Assembly (NCBI GenBank): GCA_965116625.1
Contig: OZ220717.1
Coordinates: 4,154,001-4,218,000, forward strand
Reading direction: 5' to 3'
DNA length: 64,000 bases
Source: VXNE01 sp965116625
GTDB taxonomy: Bacteria; Pseudomonadota; Gammaproteobacteria; Pseudomonadales; Azotimanducaceae
Shown here: in pieces, positions 1 to 8,065 of the stretch
Numbering within the stretch: position 1 is the stretch's first letter
How the letters are laid out: every line of letters begins with the position of its first letter
Notes under the pieces: model-generated
What the model was told of the DNA's origin: nothing
Database searches by the model: none
What the model saw: only the letters and a program-made list of their open reading frames with translations
Translations under genes and position numbers: made by a program

Positions 1-798
1 ATCCGGCTTGTCATCCAGGAAGTGTGCGACCAGGGCGACTTCCTCGAGGTCCAGCCGGGCCGGGCGCGCAGCATGGTGACGGCGTTCGGCCGCCTCGGTG
101 GGCACGTCACGGGATTCGTCGCCAACAACAGCGCCTTCTCCACCGGCTTCATCGATGTCGACGCAGCCTACAAGACCGCGCGGTTCGTCCGATTCTGCAA
201 CCTCTACAACATCCCGGTGGTGTTCATGGAGGACACCACCGGCTTCCTGCCCGGCACCGACCAGGAACGCCGCGGCGTGGTGCAGGCGGGACGCGCGATG
301 CTCGACGCCATCGTCGATCTCAGAACGCCGCGCATCCTCGTGCTGGTGCGCAACGCCTTCGGCGGCGCGTACGCATCGTTCAACAACTACGCCACCGGCG
401 CCGACTTCGTGTTCGCCCTGCCGACGACGCGCGTGGCCGTCATGGGCCCCGCCGGCCGGGAATTCGTCTACAAGGATGAACTGAGAGCCCTGACCCGCGA
501 ACGCCAGGCCCGGTTCGCCGCCGCCGTTGACGAGCACGTCGCCGCGGGCAAGACGCCGCCGGAAGCGCACCGTGCCGCGGAACAGGAGGTGTCGCGCTGG
601 TTCGCCGCCGAGGACGCGAGGCTCATCGAGCGCTACGAGAACGACCTCATGAATCCCCGGGAAGCGCTGGCGCTGGGCTCCATCTCGCAACTCGTGATGC
701 CAGAGGACCTGCGCCGGCTGCTGACGGACTCCATGGATTTCCTGGTGCGGCACTACACCCCGGGTCCCATGCAGGGTCCGCAGAGGGAGTTCCACTGA
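1..798 (+). CDS. Acyl-CoA carboxylase carboxyltransferase subunit (5'-truncated by window)
   Basis: C-terminal half of a biotin-dependent carboxyltransferase (AccD5/PccB-like), which moves the carboxyl group from carboxybiotin to acetyl-, propionyl- or a related acyl-CoA. The frame is open from base 1, so the start lies outside the window. The crotonase-fold core is visible: the NNSAFSTG stretch, then VVFMEDTTGFLPG, and an oxyanion-type glycine run in RNAFGGAYASFNNY. The stop TGA overlaps the ATG of the next gene (TGATG), so the two subunits are translationally coupled. Substrate cannot be told from this fragment. Confidence 0.88.
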   Translation: MRLVIQEVCDQGDFLEVQPGRARSMVTAFGRLGGHVTGFVANNSAFSTGFIDVDAAYKTARFVRFCNLYNIPVVFMEDTTGFLPGTDQERRGVVQAGRAMLDAIVDLRTPRILVLVRNAFGGAYASFNNYATGADFVFALPTTRVAVMGPAGREFVYKDELRALTRERQARFAAAVDEHVAAGKTPPEAHRAAEQEVSRWFAAEDARLIERYENDLMNPREALALGSISQLVMPEDLRRLLTDSMDFLVRHYTPGPMQGPQREFH

Positions 799-3689
799 TG
801 CGCCCCCGCAGTTCCCCCGCGCGTGGTGCCCAGGGATCCGCCTGGATGGCGACCTTCGACTGCACGGACCTGAAGCCCCTGATCATCTGCCGCGGCCCGG
901 TGCGAAAGGAGGCGATGGACGTCTTCGAAGCGATGGGGATCACCGGCTACGGCATCCTCCTTTCCGACCGGGACGCCACGGCGCACCCCAACGCCAGGGC
1001 GCCCGAAACAAGGACCATGCGGGACCGGAAGGCCGTGCATCGGGTCGCTGACTACACCGGCACGGACGGCGCCGAACGGGAAGCGCGTATCGCCGAAATC
1101 GTCGGCATCGCCGGCGAGCACGGCTACAACGCCGTATTCGCAGGCTACGGCTTCATGGCGGAGGACGAAGCGCTCGTCGAAGCGCTCGAAGCGGCGGGCC
1201 TCAACTTCATCGGACCCGGCTCCGCCACGGTGCGGGCCGCGGGACGCAAGGACGCCGCGAAGCGAACGGCGCTCACGCAATCGATCAGCGTCACGCCGGG
1301 GGTCGACAACGTCACATCCCTCGCGTTGCTGGCAAAGTGCGGCGAACGCGCTGGCCTTGAGGGGCTGGCGAGGGAGAACGGGCTGACGCCACCCGACGAC
1401 GAGTCCGACGGGGAAACGGCCGCCGACGCATTGCTGACCGAAGCCACGCGACGCGGCATCGAACTCGTCACCGACGAAGAGGTGCTCGACGTGGTCCGCC
1501 GGCAGGCCCGCGCCCTGCTGGAACGCTTTCCCGACCGGCGCCTGCGCCTGAAGGCGGCTGGCGGGGGCGGGGGCAAGGGACAGCGCGTGCTGCGTGCGCC
1601 GGCCCACTACGAGGCCGACGGCCTGGATGCACGCCTCGACGCGGTGGCGGAGGACGCGGTCGCGGCGGCGCGGGAAATCTGGGTGGAGGTGGCCGGCCCC
1701 GACCGCAACGTCCTGATCGAACTCAACGTCGATGCGAACCGGCACCTGGAGGTGCAGGTGATCGGCAACGGCGACTGGTGCGTGGCACTGGGCCTGCGCG
1801 ACTGCTCCGCGCAGATGCACGAACAGAAACTCGTCGAAGCATCCGTGACCGCCGAATCGCTGCAGCGGGAAATCGCCGCGACAGACGACCGCGAGACCGC
1901 GCGCGCCCTGGAAGCGGAGTTGAGGGTTCTCACCGAGATGGAAGACGAGGCGGAACGCTTCGGCCGTGCGGTGGGCCTCGACTCGGTGTCCACTTTCGAG
2001 TGCATCGTGGACGGCGAAGATCACTACTTCATGGAGATGAACACGCGCATCCAGGTGGAGCACCGGGTCACCGAGCTTTGCTACGCCCTGGAGTTCCCCG
2101 ACCCGGACGGGAACCCTGACGGGAACCCGGACGATGCGGACAGCGTGTTGCGCGTCGAGTCTCTGATCGAGGCCATGGCGCTGGTCGCGCGGCATGGGAC
2201 GAGGCTTCCGAGGCCCCGGCGGGTCCCGCGGCAGGGGGACGCCCTCGAAGTACGCCTCAACGCGACCGATCCCGCGCTACGCCCCGCGGCGGGCGGCCTG
2301 ATCGAGTCGTGGTCGCCAACCGTCGCTGGCGAAATCCGCGACGACCAGGGCATATGCATTCCCAATCCCGATACGGGCCAGTTCGCGCCCTACTACCTCG
2401 CCGGCGCCTACGACAGCAACATCGCGCTGCTCCTCACTACCGGAGACACGCGCGAAGAAACCTGGCAAAACATGCTCGAAGCGCTGCGGCGAATGCGCAT
2501 CAAGGGCGCCAATCTCCAGACCAACCGCGACTTCCACTACGGGCTGCTGAACTGGCTCGCCGCGCAGCATCCGCGCGCGAAGATCGAAACGCGCTTCGTA
2601 CAGGCGTACCTGGCTGCCGTCGGGCGCCTCTTCGACGCGGCCGGGGCCCTCGACCTCGACCTTGCATTCGAGGTCGTGAAGGCGGGCGCAAGGGATCGCG
2701 TGATCGGCAAGGCCGCGGACCGATCCGACGAAGAACTCGAGGCGCTGGGCGCGGGCTACGACCGCGCGATGGACCTGAAGTCAACGCTGATCCTGCGTCC
2801 CCTGCAGCGCCTCTTCGCCAATCCCCACCTGCTGGCGGGCTGGGTCGCCGCCAGCGCCGGGCACTTCGAGACGGACGAGGCCGCGGGGGCCGGCGGCGCG
2901 CCGCGCTGGCGATCCAGTCCCGCGGATGCGCTGGACGTCCTCTATCGGTACCTCGCCATGGATGGGGATGAAGGTCCGGCGGCCGAGGCGATCTGGGACC
3001 ACGACCGCGAACTGCTGGAGGCGGCCCGGGCGCACTATGCGCGGCTGCGGACGGGGCTGGGTGCGGCGGACTTCGAAGAACTCGCGAGGCTGTTGCGCGA
3101 ACCGCACAGTCCGGCTGGCGCGCCGGGAGCCATTGCCGAAGCCTGGGACAAGGTGCGCGCGGAGCACATCGGCTTCAACCACGGGTTGCAACTGCTCGCG
3201 CTGCCGCAACTCATCGCCCGGGAGAGCGGCTTCGGCCAGCTCAGGGTGGCCTCCGATCTCACGGTTGCAATGCCGGAAGAACTCCACTCGCCGGACGTAC
3301 TGGCCGACGCGCGCAGGACGCTCTCACCTCCGCCGAGGGCGCCGGACGACGAAATCGTGGCGGAGATCGGCGGCATGTTCCATTCCCGGGAAGCGCCGGG
3401 CATGGCACCGTACCTGGAACCGGGGACGCACTTCGAGGCCGGCGACACGCTCTACATCATCGAGGTGATGAAGATGTTCACCAAGGTCCAGGCGACGTTC
3501 GCCGGCACCGTGGACGAGTGCGCGATGACGGACCGGGACGGCGTCGTCGTACGCCCGGGGGACCTCCTGTTCAGGGTGACTCCCGATGAGCGCGTGGAAA
3601 CGACGGACCCCGACGCGGCGCGGCGCGAAGTGATGGAGAACACCAGGCGGCTCGGGCTGGCGTGCGCCGGGAGTTTCGCTGGTCCGTAG
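798..3689 (+). CDS. Biotin carboxylase / biotin carboxyl carrier protein (acyl-CoA carboxylase alpha subunit)
   Basis: A 963-residue alpha subunit that carboxylates biotin with ATP and bicarbonate. Visible in order: N-terminal biotin carboxylase fold (about residues 25-150), a glycine-rich ATP-grasp loop AAGGGGGKGQRV near residue 255, the signature EMNTRIQVEHRVTE near residue 415, and a C-terminal biotinyl domain with EVMKMF, whose lysine (about residue 892) is the biotin site. It is much longer than the 450-residue AccC type, with an insertion before the ATP-grasp loop and a long linker before the biotinyl domain. Paired and overlapping with the carboxyltransferase gene, so a two-subunit acetyl-/propionyl-CoA type carboxylase is likely. 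Substrate unproven. Confidence 0.88.
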   Translation: MRPRSSPARGAQGSAWMATFDCTDLKPLIICRGPVRKEAMDVFEAMGITGYGILLSDRDATAHPNARAPETRTMRDRKAVHRVADYTGTDGAEREARIAEIVGIAGEHGYNAVFAGYGFMAEDEALVEALEAAGLNFIGPGSATVRAAGRKDAAKRTALTQSISVTPGVDNVTSLALLAKCGERAGLEGLARENGLTPPDDESDGETAADALLTEATRRGIELVTDEEVLDVVRRQARALLERFPDRRLRLKAAGGGGGKGQRVLRAPAHYEADGLDARLDAVAEDAVAAAREIWVEVAGPDRNVLIELNVDANRHLEVQVIGNGDWCVALGLRDCSAQMHEQKLVEASVTAESLQREIAATDDRETARALEAELRVLTEMEDEAERFGRAVGLDSVSTFECIVDGEDHYFMEMNTRIQVEHRVTELCYALEFPDPDGNPDGNPDDADSVLRVESLIEAMALVARHGTRLPRPRRVPRQGDALEVRLNATDPALRPAAGGLIESWSPTVAGEIRDDQGICIPNPDTGQFAPYYLAGAYDSNIALLLTTGDTREETWQNMLEALRRMRIKGANLQTNRDFHYGLLNWLAAQHPRAKIETRFVQAYLAAVGRLFDAAGALDLDLAFEVVKAGARDRVIGKAADRSDEELEALGAGYDRAMDLKSTLILRPLQRLFANPHLLAGWVAASAGHFETDEAAGAGGAPRWRSSPADALDVLYRYLAMDGDEGPAAEAIWDHDRELLEAARAHYARLRTGLGAADFEELARLLREPHSPAGAPGAIAEAWDKVRAEHIGFNHGLQLLALPQLIARESGFGQLRVASDLTVAMPEELHSPDVLADARRTLSPPPRAPDDEIVAEIGGMFHSREAPGMAPYLEPGTHFEAGDTLYIIEVMKMFTKVQATFAGTVDECAMTDRDGVVVRPGDLLFRVTPDERVETTDPDAARREVMENTRRLGLACAGSFAGP

Positions 3690-3720
3690 CCACCTTGGGG
3701 ACCTCCCGCTACGACCCCGC

Positions 3721-3820
3721 GCCGTAGAACGGCACGAAGTGCCGATCAAGGCGCAGGACCGTAGGTGGGCTTGGGCGGGGGTGAAACACGGCATGCCCGA
3801 AGGGCTGACGGGTTTCATGG
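3721..3820 (-). repeat. Dispersed hairpin repeat, copy 1
   Basis: About 100 bases that recur at 11795-11895 with only scattered differences. Read on the minus strand it begins CCATGAAA, 2 bases after the TAG of the glycosidase-like gene, and holds two small hairpins: GCCC-TTC-GGGC and CGGCAC-TTC-GTGCCG. It could be a mobile non-coding element or a 3' mRNA end signal. No gene is supported here, although the minus strand encodes an open stretch containing FTPAQAHL. Confidence 0.75.
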
Positions 3821-3822
3821 CG

Positions 3823-4800
3823 CTAGTCGATGAAGACTTCCGCCAAGGCGATACCGCTCTCGCCCGCCACTGCGTACAACAGGAACACGCGGCCACCCTC
3901 GACGTAGACCGCGGGGTCCCGAAGCTGGTTGACCGGGACGTCAACCGGACCGCGCACAGACGGTTCGACGGGCTTTTCCGCGCCCTCCCATGCACGCTCG
4001 GGCCGTAGCACCTCCCGGGCTCCGGTTTCCTTCCAGCAAGTCCAGTCTCCTCCCAGGTCCACGATGCTGAGCAGGATTCGTTCCGGCGCGTCTCCCACCT
4101 GCGTCCAGAACACGTACAGGGACTTCCCGCGCTTCAGCAACGCCGCGTGGCGCATGTCGGCATTGAACAGCAGCGGCCCCTCCTCGAACCCGGTGAACCC
4201 GTCCCGGGAGCGGTAGAACCTGCCCGGCATCGCCATGGCATACGTCATGCCGCGATGGCGAAAGACGCGCATATAGGACCTGCCAAGCACCTCCGGCCGG
4301 GCTTCGAAGTGGACCCCGTCGCGCGACGTCGCGACACGGCTGACCTGGTAGCCGGACGCTTCGAGGCCGTGGAAATACATGACGATCGACCGCCCCTCGT
4401 TGTCGACATGGACGTCGGGCGACGCGATGTGCGGCGTCGTCGCTTCGCGCAGGGCATCCACCCCTGGAGCCGTCCGCTCCGCCAGTCGGTCCCGCTCTGC
4501 CGCCGACACCTCCGGCGGCGCCGTGAGGAAGTGCGATTCTCCGAGTTGCAGGCTACCCGGCCCGTATACCCTCCACGGACCCGCGAGGGCGTCCGAGTGC
4601 GCGAGGCGGATGTAACTTCCCTTGTGGTCGGCAAAATACAGGTAGTACCGGCCCAGGGGCGTTTCCAGCCAGTCCGGAGCGCGGATCAGCGACGGACCCT
4701 GGATGTTCGTGCCGATGCTGGCGTGGGTGGAGGCATCGATGATCGGGCGGTCGAGCGGCCTTTCGACCCGGATGTCGATATCCTCCAGTCCAAGGCTCAT
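3823..4800 (-). CDS. Beta-propeller glycoside hydrolase-like protein (GH43/GH32/GH130-like)
   Basis: 325 residues with the repeating blade pattern of five-bladed beta-propeller glycosidases: RYYLYFADHKGSYIRLAHSD, SPDVHVDNEGRSIVMYFHG, YMRVFRHRGMTYAMAM, SLYVFWTQ and DPAVYVEGGRVFLLYAVAG. Strands of this kind alternate with acidic residues that could be catalytic. No signal peptide is visible, so a cytoplasmic role is likely. The gene lies 30 bases downstream of the cytidylyltransferase gene on the same strand and probably shares its transcript. The catalytic triad cannot be assigned by eye, so substrate and even hydrolase activity are uncertain. Its stop codon abuts the dispersed repeat. Confidence 0.6.
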   Translation of the reverse strand: MSLGLEDIDIRVERPLDRPIIDASTHASIGTNIQGPSLIRAPDWLETPLGRYYLYFADHKGSYIRLAHSDALAGPWRVYGPGSLQLGESHFLTAPPEVSAAERDRLAERTAPGVDALREATTPHIASPDVHVDNEGRSIVMYFHGLEASGYQVSRVATSRDGVHFEARPEVLGRSYMRVFRHRGMTYAMAMPGRFYRSRDGFTGFEEGPLLFNADMRHAALLKRGKSLYVFWTQVGDAPERILLSIVDLGGDWTCWKETGAREVLRPERAWEGAEKPVEPSVRGPVDVPVNQLRDPAVYVEGGRVFLLYAVAGESGIALAEVFID

Positions 4801-4830
4801 GGCCTGCTCCCAACCGGCTCCGCCAGGGCG

Positions 4831-5265
4831 CTACCCCGAGGAATCGCAGTCCGCCGCGCGCGACGCGACACGCTCTCGCAGTTCCGTGCTAGAGAAGGTG
4901 TGCGGGCGCTGGTTGAAGTAGCAGCGGCTGAGCGTCTCCTCGCGTCCCGTGAAATCCCTGTCCCGGTATTCCTCGCCCAGGATGCGCACGTCCCAGTCGA
5001 CGTGCTCGAGGATGTCGAGCAGTTGCGCCTCCGTGCTGTAGACGATGATCTCGTCGACGTAACGGCACGCCGAGACCTGTATGTGGCGTTCGACGATGCT
5101 CTGCACGGGCCGGTTCTTCTGCGGCCGGTCGATGGAGGGATCTCTCTGCAGGCCGACGATGAGGTAGTCGCAGACGGTCTTCGCCTCCCGCATCATCATC
5201 ACGTGGCCCGCATGGAACAGGTCGAAGGCGCCGAAGGTGATTCCCCTTTTCATCGCCGGCCGCAC
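4831..5265 (-). CDS. Cytidylyltransferase-like nucleotidyltransferase (TagD/RfaE-type fold)
   Basis: A small (144-residue) HIGH-superfamily nucleotidyltransferase. The diagnostic N-terminus GITFGAFDLFHAGHVMMM carries HAGH, and the C-terminal RPHTFSSTELRERV matches the second nucleotide-binding motif (ISSTxxR-like). Length and motifs fit glycerol-3-phosphate cytidylyltransferase relatives, which make CDP-activated alcohols or sugars for surface polymers. A second in-frame ATG four codons downstream (MKRGITFG) is an equally good start. Upstream of, and probably co-transcribed with, the beta-propeller gene. Exact substrate unknown. Confidence 0.72.
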   Translation of the reverse strand: MRPAMKRGITFGAFDLFHAGHVMMMREAKTVCDYLIVGLQRDPSIDRPQKNRPVQSIVERHIQVSACRYVDEIIVYSTEAQLLDILEHVDWDVRILGEEYRDRDFTGREETLSRCYFNQRPHTFSSTELRERVASRAADCDSSG

Positions 5266-5276
5266 CCCCTACCGTG

Positions 5277-5306
5277 TTGGATTCTTATCCAGCATTCCGG
5301 CAAAAT
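5277..5306 (+). promoter_or_regulatory. Putative sigma70 promoter of tRNA-Ala
   Basis: TTGGAT (5277-5282) and CAAAAT (5301-5306) are separated by 18 bases and would start transcription about 25 bases before the tRNA. The match is moderate and rests on position as well as sequence. Confidence 0.35.
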
Positions 5307-5338
5307 CCCGCGGTCCTCAAGACCAATACGTCCAGACC

Positions 5339-5414
5339 GGGGCCGTAGCTCAGTTGGGAGAGCGCGACGTTCGCAATGTCGAGGTCGGGGGTTCGAACCC
5401 CCCCGGCTCCACCA
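5339..5414 (+). tRNA. tRNA-Ala (anticodon CGC)
   Basis: A full cloverleaf can be drawn. The acceptor GGGGCCG pairs with CGGCTCC and includes the G3-U70 wobble that identifies alanine tRNAs. The D arm is GCTC/GAGC, the anticodon loop is TTCGCAA (CGC, reads GCG), and the T arm is GGGGG-TTCGAAC-CCCCC. CCA is encoded. Followed by 40 bases before the convergent acyl-CoA dehydrogenase stop. Confidence 0.95.
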
Positions 5415-5454
5415 GGACGCCCAACTCGTCGCCTATGAATTGCCGCATCGCAGT

Positions 5455-6720
5455 TCAGGCGGTGCCCTGGTATTTGTGCATTTCCGCACGGCCAACCACG
5501 AGGTGATGAACTTCGTCCGGGCCGTCGGCGATCCGTAAGGTCCGCTGTCCCGTGTACATGCCCGCAAGCGGCGTCCACTGCGAGACGCCCGTGGCGCCGT
5601 GTAGCTGGATCGCCTGGTCGATGATCTGGCACACCCGCTCCGGCACCATGGCCTTGACCATGTGCACCCAGACCCGCGCTTCGCGGTTGCCGAGCACGTC
5701 CATCGCCTTCGCGGCCTTCAGCACCATCAGGCGCATCGCCTCGATCTCGATGCGCGCGCGGGACACCAGTTCGATGTTCTTGCCCAACTGGAGTATCGGG
5801 CGGCCGAACGCCTCCCGGGAAATACCGCGGCGCACGAGCAGGTCGAGCGCGCGCTCCGCCTGGCCGATGGACCGCATGCAGTGGTGAATGCGCCCCGGAC
5901 CCAGCCGGGCCTGTGATATCTCGAAGCCCCGGCCCTCGCCCAGCAGGCAGTTCTCCTTCGGCACGCGGACATCCTCAAGCATGATGTGCATGTGGCCGTG
6001 GGGCGCGTCGTCATGGCCGAAAACCGTCATGGGCTCGATGACGTTCACGCCCGGCGTATCCATCGGCACGAGGATCTGCGACTGCTGCCGGTGCGGTGCC
6101 GCGTCCGGGCTGGTCTTGACCATGCAGATCATGATCTTGCAGCGCTTGTCCCCCGCGCCGGAGATGTAGTACTTCTCGCCGTCGATGACCCATTCGTCCC
6201 CGTCGAGGCGCGCGCGGGTGCCGATGTTCTTCGCATCCGATGACGCCAGGTTCGGCTCGGTCATGCCGAAACAGGACCGGATTTCCCCGTTGAGCAGCGG
6301 CTTCAGCCACTTCTCCTTCTGCTCCGGCGTGGCATAGCGCTCGAGCACTTCCATGTTGCCGGTATCCGGCGCGCTGCAGTTCAGGCATTCCGATGAGAGC
6401 GGGCTCTTGCCGAGTTCCGCCGCGATGTACGCGTAGTCGAGGTTCTTGAGCCCTTCCCCGGTCTCGGCATCGGGCAGGAAGAAGTTCCACAGCCCGCGGG
6501 CCTTCGCCTCCCGCTTCAGGGCACCGAGTATCTCTTCCTGTCGCGGAGACAGGCTCCACCGGTCCCCGTGCTCGCCGGCGGCTTCGAAATAGGCCGGCGT
6601 CTGGGGATTGACTTCCTCCTCGATGAACTGCCTTACGGCGTCAAGCAAGGGCTGCGCCTCTTCGCTCATCGTCAGGTTGTTCAGGTCGGCGTCTACGTCC
6701 GCGGTCGCCGCTTCGGCCAT
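5455..6720 (-). CDS. Acyl-CoA dehydrogenase family flavoprotein
   Basis: 421 residues from the ATG at 6720, chosen because GAGGA sits 6 bases upstream; longer readings have no support. It oxidises acyl-CoA to the 2-enoyl-CoA with FAD, passing electrons to ETF. Visible: an N-terminal helical domain, CFGMTEPNLASSDAKNIGT in the flavin/beta-barrel region, RLGPGRIHHCMRSIGQAERAL, and the C-terminal QLHGATGVSQWTPLAGMYTGQRTLRIADGPDEVH typical of the long ACAD10/11-like branch. A stand-alone gene, divergent from aroA. Chain-length or branched substrate cannot be inferred. Confidence 0.87.
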   Translation of the reverse strand: MAEAATADVDADLNNLTMSEEAQPLLDAVRQFIEEEVNPQTPAYFEAAGEHGDRWSLSPRQEEILGALKREAKARGLWNFFLPDAETGEGLKNLDYAYIAAELGKSPLSSECLNCSAPDTGNMEVLERYATPEQKEKWLKPLLNGEIRSCFGMTEPNLASSDAKNIGTRARLDGDEWVIDGEKYYISGAGDKRCKIMICMVKTSPDAAPHRQQSQILVPMDTPGVNVIEPMTVFGHDDAPHGHMHIMLEDVRVPKENCLLGEGRGFEISQARLGPGRIHHCMRSIGQAERALDLLVRRGISREAFGRPILQLGKNIELVSRARIEIEAMRLMVLKAAKAMDVLGNREARVWVHMVKAMVPERVCQIIDQAIQLHGATGVSQWTPLAGMYTGQRTLRIADGPDEVHHLVVGRAEMHKYQGTA

Positions 6721-6781
6721 GGCTTGTCCTCGTGATTGGAGTGGAATTACCCATTCTACCGCCGGATGCGATACTTGCCGC

Positions 6782-8059
6782 ATGGATAGACGGCAAGTCA
6801 TCGGCAAGGTCACGAAGCCGTTCGACATCGAACTGACGCTTCCGGGCAGCAAGTCCATCGCGTTGCGCCATCTCGTCATGTCGGCGCTCGCATCCGAGCC
6901 CACGGAACTCATCGGCATTCCCCGGTGCGACGACATCGACGCCATGGTCGACTCGCTTTCGCGCCTGGGCGTCCGCATCGAGGCCGCCGGCCGCTCACGC
7001 CTGGTCGTAGATCCACCCGAAACACTCGCCGCCGGGGATGTCCATGTCGATGTGAGCCTGAGCGGCGTATCGCTGCGTTTTCTGCTCGCCGTCGCCGCAT
7101 TGCGCCGCGACGCGACGCACATCGATGGAGGTCCAACGCTTCGCGTCCGGCCGAATCGCGACATGATCGACGCGCTACGGCAACTCGGCTGCGGGGTGCA
7201 AGCCGCGGACGACGAGGGACACCTGCCGATTTCCGTCGCCGGGCCCGACGACTGGGCGCGCGAAGTGGATGTCGGCACGCGGGTTTCCAGCCAGTACCTG
7301 TCGGGGCTGATGCTGATCGCTCCCCGCCTGCCCCATGGACTCACCCTGCGGCCGCAGGACGAACCCGTGTCCGCCCCCTACGTCGAGATCACGCGTACCG
7401 AAATGGAGCGGAGAGGCGTGCCGGTCCGGACTTCGGGGACCGACACGATTCGCATCGATCCCGCAGCGTATCGGGGTGGCACGGTGTCCATCGAAGGCGA
7501 CGCCTCGGCCGCGACGTACTTCGCTGCCGCCGCGACGTTGCATGCCTCGTCCGTGAGGTTCGCCAACCTGGGCGCGGGGACGACCCAGGGCGACTTCGCG
7601 TTCTTCGATATTTGCCGGAGACTCGGTGCCGATGTCGAGGCCTGCGACGACACCGTTTCCATCAAGGGCCCCGCCACGCTTCAGCCGATCGGGCAGGTGG
7701 ACATGGAGCACATGTCGGACGCCGCACCCACGCTGATGGCGATGGCGCCGTTCCTGCCCGGCGCCACGCATATCACGGGCCTGTCAACGCTGCGGCACAA
7801 GGAATGCGACCGCATCGCCTGCCCCGCGCGGGAGCTTCGCAAGGCCGGGGTTGACGTCGAGGAAGGTGCCGATTGGATTCGAATTCAGCCTGTATCCGCG
7901 CCCCGCCCGGCGCGGTTCGAGACCTACGACGATCACAGGATGGCCATGTCGCTCGCCGTCTTCGCCAGCAAGTTCGAGGGCTGCAGCATTCTCGACCCCG
8001 GTTGCGTGGCGAAGACCTATACGGATTTCTGGGAAGACCTGGCCGAGGTGTACGCGTAG
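6782..8059 (+). CDS. aroA: 3-phosphoshikimate 1-carboxyvinyltransferase (EPSP synthase)
   Basis: 425 residues. It joins shikimate-3-phosphate and PEP in chorismate synthesis. The start ATG at 6782 gives MDRRQVIGKVTKPFDIELTLPGSKS, with the substrate-binding PGSKS at the normal distance from the N-terminus. Later landmarks are GDASAATYFAAAA, the catalytic-Asp segment MEHMSDAAPTLMAMAPF, LRHKECDRI and the C-terminal DHRMAMSLAV. HKECDRI replaces the more usual KETDR. It stands alone, away from pheA/tyrA/cmk, diverging from the acyl-CoA dehydrogenase and converging on glnS, with only 6 bases between stops. Confidence 0.92.
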   Translation: MDRRQVIGKVTKPFDIELTLPGSKSIALRHLVMSALASEPTELIGIPRCDDIDAMVDSLSRLGVRIEAAGRSRLVVDPPETLAAGDVHVDVSLSGVSLRFLLAVAALRRDATHIDGGPTLRVRPNRDMIDALRQLGCGVQAADDEGHLPISVAGPDDWAREVDVGTRVSSQYLSGLMLIAPRLPHGLTLRPQDEPVSAPYVEITRTEMERRGVPVRTSGTDTIRIDPAAYRGGTVSIEGDASAATYFAAAATLHASSVRFANLGAGTTQGDFAFFDICRRLGADVEACDDTVSIKGPATLQPIGQVDMEHMSDAAPTLMAMAPFLPGATHITGLSTLRHKECDRIACPARELRKAGVDVEEGADWIRIQPVSAPRPARFETYDDHRMAMSLAVFASKFEGCSILDPGCVAKTYTDFWEDLAEVYA

Positions 8060-8065
8060 GCGGCC

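Noticed and set aside
3721..3995. Minus-strand open frames through the 100-bp repeat (containing FTPAQAHL)
   Set aside because: The frame follows the repeat rather than a gene, overlaps neighbours in other frames, and the two copies diverge without coding-type bias.
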